Of a DNA stretch of 64,000 nucleotides, positions 60,204-64,000 are shown piece after piece. Each line of letters opens with the position of its first letter. Within the stretch, counting starts at the first letter, position 1. Where the stretch lies: contig CAYQLY010000002.1 in NCBI GenBank assembly GCA_964418605.1, positions 241,762 to 305,761 of the forward strand, read 5' to 3'. The DNA is from CAYQLY01 sp964418605 (GTDB lineage: Bacteria > Bacteroidota > Bacteroidia > Cytophagales > Cyclobacteriaceae). A model generated the notes under the pieces. The model ran no database searches and was not told where the DNA came from. It saw only the letters and a program-made list of their open reading frames with translations. The position numbers were made by a program, and so were the translations under genes.

Positions 60204-62413
60204 CTAAAGTCATATATTTTTTTTTACTCCTCTTTTTAAATCTCTATGTTTTTGCACAACAAATTCCCGTAGGTGCTTGGCGTACACATCTGTCCTATCG
60301 TTTTGCACATGCACTTGCTGTTACCCCTGAAAAAATTTATGTTGGCACTGATCATGGAGTATTTTATTTTGATAAACAATCAGGCGAAGTTATTACACTT
60401 TCAAAGATAGATGGGTTAAGCGCCATACAAGTAGCTGATATAATATATAGTGATACATATAATATGCTTCTTATTGTGTATATGGATGGACAGTTAGATG
60501 TTGTAAAGGATAATAAGACTTTTCCAGTATCGACATTGAAAAATAGTTTAACGATCAATGATAAGATACACCATGTGATGGTATACCATGATAAAACTTA
60601 TATATCTACTACTGCCGGACTATTTGTTTTTTATTTACCTAAAATGGAAATAAAAGAAGTATATAGCCACATTGGATCTGATGCATCAGTAGTTAATGTA
60701 TATTCATCTGCTATATGGAAAGATACATTGTATTTGTCAACTAATCAAGGTCTTAAATTTGTTCCTCTTAATCCATTTACTAATTTGTTGGATTATAACA
60801 GTTGGACAAAACTATTGCCTCCTGCTGGGGTATCAGAAACGGCCATTGTACACCTTTCCACAACATCCAAGGCACTATATGCAGGTATTTCCGATAAAGG
60901 TATCTATCAATATTCTTCCTCTCAATGGATCCAAACGCCTGTTCCTAAAGCAAAAAATATCTTTTCGATCTATTCTTCAGAAGATAAGCTAGTTATAATC
61001 CAAGATAATAATCTTGTGTTTTATACTGCCTCTGGCTATTCTTTGCTAACCCATTCTCTTTTTAATAAACCCCGAAAGGCCTTTTTTGAAAAAAAAGATG
61101 GAACTATTTGGATAGCAGATGAAGTTTCTGGATTAGTCCGTTATACAGAACAGCTTGTAGAGCAAATACGGTTTGATGTACCTCTCGTAACTCCTCCAAA
61201 TAGACTTTCATATGTAAATGGAAAGATAATCATGTGGGAAAATGGCTATGATGTTGATTATAATCCATCTCATAAAGATGCATTAGTTTCTATTTTTGAA
61301 AATGGCCGATGGCGTAATGTAATCTTATCTGATTATTTTTCATCACCAATTAAAGACATTACAGCTATTACTAGTGGAATGGATCAATCAACCATTTATT
61401 ACGCGACCTTTCAAAATGGTATAATTAAACAAAGTCCAGATGGCTCCTTTCAAATTTTGGATCAGCTGCCAATAACTGAAATAAGTAGTGTGGTAATGGA
61501 TAAACAAAATAAATTATGGATTTCTGATTTAACCACATCTGCATTTTTACATTGCCAGCCACCAGATGCCCAGCTACAGTCGTTTATGATAGAGAATAAT
61601 GCCTCAATGTCTTATCCGTTGCAAATCGTTATAGATGATAATGGTTATAAATGGCTTCGTATGGGATTGAAAGGTGGAGGTGGAATGCTTCTTTATGATG
61701 ACCAAAAGGGACAATATAAATATATTAACGATCTTCCTACTCAAGGTAAATTGCCTAGTCGTCAAGTTTATGATTTAGTTGTTGATAAGGAAGGTATGCT
61801 TTGGATAGCTACAGAAAAAGGGATAGCAACTATTCTCTCCTCACCATCTCTTTTTTCTTCTTCTTTTGAATCCTCTTTCCCTGTTTATGAGGGTAGGCCT
61901 TTATTAAAAAATCAACCTGTTTATACTATTGCAGTAGATGGTGCTAATCAAAAATGGTTGGGAACTGAAAATGGACTTTGGCTCGTTAGCCAAAATGGGG
62001 ATCAAATTATAGCTCATTTTACAACTGAAAATTCCCCTTTACTCTCTAATAAAATTATAGATCTTGAATGGAATCCTGTTACAGGTGAGCTTTTTATCAG
62101 CACAGACAAAGGTTTATCTTCTTATCGAACACCTATTACCGAACCATTAGAAAATTTTAAAGTAAAAATATTCCCTAATCCTATTTCGGTAAATTACAAA
62201 GGTGTGATAAGTATTACAGGGTTGCCAGATCAATCATTGCTAAAAATAACAGACATATCGGGTAGATTAATTACCCAACTTTATTCTACCGGTGGCACAG
62301 CCACACTTTCAATTCAACAATTTGATTCAGTTGCTGGTATTTATTTAGTTATGATTGATGATCAAAAAAATAAAACAACAATTGTCTCTAAAATAGCTAT
62401 TGTAGCCCAATAA
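60197..62413 (+). CDS. porZ: T9SS protein PorZ
   Basis: PorZ is a cell-surface part of the type IX secretion system attachment complex, linked to delivery of anionic LPS for cargo anchoring. The 738-residue protein has a signal peptide ending VFAQ, then two beta-propellers (about residues 22-320 and 330-640; VGAWRTHLSYRFAHALAVTPEKIYVGTDHGVFYFD, ADIIYSDTYNMLLIVYMDGQLDVV, GMLWIATEKGIATI, QKWLGTENGLWLV) and a C-terminal sorting domain (FKVKIFPNPISVNYKGVISI). The likely start is GTG, 7 bp inside the thiolase gene. recO follows at once, a neighbour pairing that also occurs in Porphyromonas as far as I recall. Confidence 0.9.
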   Translation: MLTKVIYFFLLLFLNLYVFAQQIPVGAWRTHLSYRFAHALAVTPEKIYVGTDHGVFYFDKQSGEVITLSKIDGLSAIQVADIIYSDTYNMLLIVYMDGQLDVVKDNKTFPVSTLKNSLTINDKIHHVMVYHDKTYISTTAGLFVFYLPKMEIKEVYSHIGSDASVVNVYSSAIWKDTLYLSTNQGLKFVPLNPFTNLLDYNSWTKLLPPAGVSETAIVHLSTTSKALYAGISDKGIYQYSSSQWIQTPVPKAKNIFSIYSSEDKLVIIQDNNLVFYTASGYSLLTHSLFNKPRKAFFEKKDGTIWIADEVSGLVRYTEQLVEQIRFDVPLVTPPNRLSYVNGKIIMWENGYDVDYNPSHKDALVSIFENGRWRNVILSDYFSSPIKDITAITSGMDQSTIYYATFQNGIIKQSPDGSFQILDQLPITEISSVVMDKQNKLWISDLTTSAFLHCQPPDAQLQSFMIENNASMSYPLQIVIDDNGYKWLRMGLKGGGGMLLYDDQKGQYKYINDLPTQGKLPSRQVYDLVVDKEGMLWIATEKGIATILSSPSLFSSSFESSFPVYEGRPLLKNQPVYTIAVDGANQKWLGTENGLWLVSQNGDQIIAHFTTENSPLLSNKIIDLEWNPVTGELFISTDKGLSSYRTPITEPLENFKVKIFPNPISVNYKGVISITGLPDQSLLKITDISGRLITQLYSTGGTATLSIQQFDSVAGIYLVMIDDQKNKTTIVSKIAIVAQ

Positions 62414-62415
62414 AA

Positions 62416-63090
62416 ATGCTTTACAAGACCAGAGGGATCGTTTTACATAGCATGAAGTATCGGGAGACGTCTGTTATTGTTAAAATTTTTACAGAAGAGC
62501 TTGGCCTTAAATCGTATATAGTTAATAATGTTCGCACCAAAAATCGCACCTCTATTGCTCTTTATCAATTATTTACCATTCTGGATTTAGTTGTTTATAA
62601 TAAAGAAGGATCATCGCTTAATCGAATCAAAGAAGTTAATGTTTTAGAACCACTACACTCTATAGCTCATAATTTTAAGAAAAATTCGATCGTTATATTT
62701 TTAGCTGAAGTGATATGTAAAATACTTCAGCCAGAGTTAAAGGACAAGAACTTATTCAATTTCTTATTAAATTCTATTATAGCCCTTGAAGAGAAAAATA
62801 GTCAAATAGAAAATTTTCACATTAAATTCTTATTTATCCTAACGCGCTATTTAGGTTTTGAGCCCTTATCTATACATGATATGCTTTATCAAATAGGAGA
62901 AAGTATTGATGAAAGTTTAATAGCTCATTTAAATGAATTTATCCATGAAACAAGCTATGAGCAATCTATAGACTTGTCTGCATCACAGCGCTCCAATATA
63001 TTAAATAATTTAGTTAAATATTATAAGATACATATCACAAGCCTTCAGTCCATTAATTCTTTGAGTATACTCAAAGAATTATTTATATAA
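62416..63090 (+). CDS. recO: DNA repair protein RecO
   Basis: RecO helps load RecA on gaps (RecFOR pathway). The 224-residue protein has the N-terminal OB fold (YKTRGIVLHSMKYRETSVIVKIFTEELGLKSYIVNNVRTK) and the helical C-terminal domain. The zinc-binding cysteines present in many RecO proteins are absent. It begins 2 bp after porZ. A 28-bp perfect palindrome overlaps its last codons. Confidence 0.93.
   Translation: MLYKTRGIVLHSMKYRETSVIVKIFTEELGLKSYIVNNVRTKNRTSIALYQLFTILDLVVYNKEGSSLNRIKEVNVLEPLHSIAHNFKKNSIVIFLAEVICKILQPELKDKNLFNFLLNSIIALEEKNSQIENFHIKFLFILTRYLGFEPLSIHDMLYQIGESIDESLIAHLNEFIHETSYEQSIDLSASQRSNILNNLVKYYKIHITSLQSINSLSILKELFI
63054..63081. repeat. 28-bp perfect palindrome at the 3' end of recO
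   Basis: TAATTCTTTGAGTA followed by its exact complement TACTCAAAGAATTA, inside the coding sequence and ending 7 bp before the stop codon. It may serve as a transcript-end hairpin, though no long T-run follows directly. Confidence 0.7.
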
Positions 63091-63226
63091 AAATATATTA
63101 AATGCTTAAAAAAAAATATATTTTATTTATAGTCTTTAATAAGAATATTGCCAAGATTTTGATTTGGGCTGCAACAGTCTTATTTTTTATAAGACTAAAA
63201 AAATAATAGAAAAAAATTAATTTTAT
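63091..63226. other. AT-rich spacer before the rRNA promoter
   Basis: No gene is seen. The minus-strand open frame spanning this area also covers the rRNA promoter and is not credible as coding. Confidence 0.6.
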
Positions 63227-63257
63227 TTTGTTGTTTTGAAAATATATTCTATATTTG
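63227..63257 (+). promoter_or_regulatory. rRNA operon promoter
   Basis: TTTG at 63227-63230 and TATATTTG at 63250-63257 with a 19-bp spacer form a strong Bacteroidota -33/-7 promoter. The surroundings are A/T rich, as in UP elements. A start near 63263 would put a hairpin (CCC-TGTT/AACA-GGG) at the 5' end of the transcript. Confidence 0.85.
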
Positions 63258-63449
63258 CATCCCTGTTCGGAACACGGGTTTTCATTTTTGTTGATAAAAA
63301 AGTTTCGCAATGCTTGGTAAATCAAGCAAACGTTCTTTGAATAATTGGGTAAGAATAGCAACCACTTGATGAGTTTTTAACCATTAAGGCGAGCCACAAT
63401 CTAGACACTAATAAATCGATACTTTTTAATAATAGGTATCAATCTCTTT
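63258..63449 (+). other. rRNA leader region
   Basis: About 190 nt of leader lead to the 16S start. It contains a hairpin (GCTTG/CAAGC region near 63312-63328) and the segment GTTCTTTGAATAATTGGG, similar to antitermination/processing leaders in other Bacteroidota rRNA operons. No tRNA lies upstream. Confidence 0.6.

Positions 63450-64000
<551 letters not shown>

Noticed and set aside
63098..63361. 87-residue minus-strand open frame
   Set aside because: It spans the rRNA promoter and leader and has no coding features.

Overview
The window is a low-GC stretch of about 64 kb from a member of the Bacteroidota. Several things point there: the 16S rRNA 5' half at the right edge has the Bacteroidota-type sequence and most resembles Chitinophagales-like relatives (lineage below phylum is my inference); promoters read TTTG-spacer-TAnnTTTG; Shine-Dalgarno sequences are weak; there is a type IX secretion protein (PorZ) and a cargo protein with a C-terminal sorting domain; outer-membrane lipoproteins, a TonB receptor, menaquinone synthesis (MenA) and a BatD protein are present.

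Layout. 1-1.7 kb: a C10 (streptopain) protease cut by the window edge, followed by two tandem paralogous small lipoproteins. 1.8-4.9 kb: a FecA-like TonB receptor and its AraC regulator. 5-8.3 kb: folD, a glutathione peroxidase, menA and a tandem universal stress protein. 8.4-10.8 kb: a large Ig-repeat lipoprotein. 10.8-16.3 kb: housekeeping genes on the minus strand (aspS, accD, class I aldolase, mazG, an Fe-S CCG protein). 17-20 kb: an S1-domain regulator and a TPR protein. 20-28.5 kb: an accessory island of secreted and unknown proteins carrying a WYL-regulator/SRPBCC pair, an esterase and a dimethylformamidase-like lipoprotein. It is peppered with one family of 19-bp palindromes that belong to a frameshifted RAYT (REP-associated tyrosine transposase) gene.

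28.5-40.3 kb: a fused isobutyryl-CoA mutase (icmF), a previously hidden 59-aa double-glycine-leader peptide that looks like a lanthipeptide-type RiPP precursor, a DUF885 peptidase, batD, aroC, an FKBP lipoprotein and nrnA. 40.4-45.6 kb: six tandem paralogous lipoproteins built from YD/RHS-like motifs. 45.6-47.9 kb: ispE and lpd. 48-52.7 kb: a nitrite-reduction module: NirK fused to cytochrome c, a NirV/SUMF1-like protein, SCO1, an alginate-export-type porin, and an Rrf2 regulator that may sense NO. 52.7-55 kb: lnt and rsmI. 55.2-58.4 kb: a repeat-containing fibre-like surface protein and a secreted metalloprotease with a sorting domain. 58.5-63.1 kb: a DUF4293 protein, thiolase, porZ and recO. 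63.2-64 kb: the rRNA promoter and the start of 16S rRNA.

The least expected items are the orphan RiPP precursor at 32000-32179; the RAYT/REP island, with an internally deleted derivative and a fossil copy of the icmF 3' end; the six-lipoprotein array, where two cysteines are lost together in one member; an AccD without its zinc-ribbon cysteines; and a small secreted-peptide gene without a start codon.
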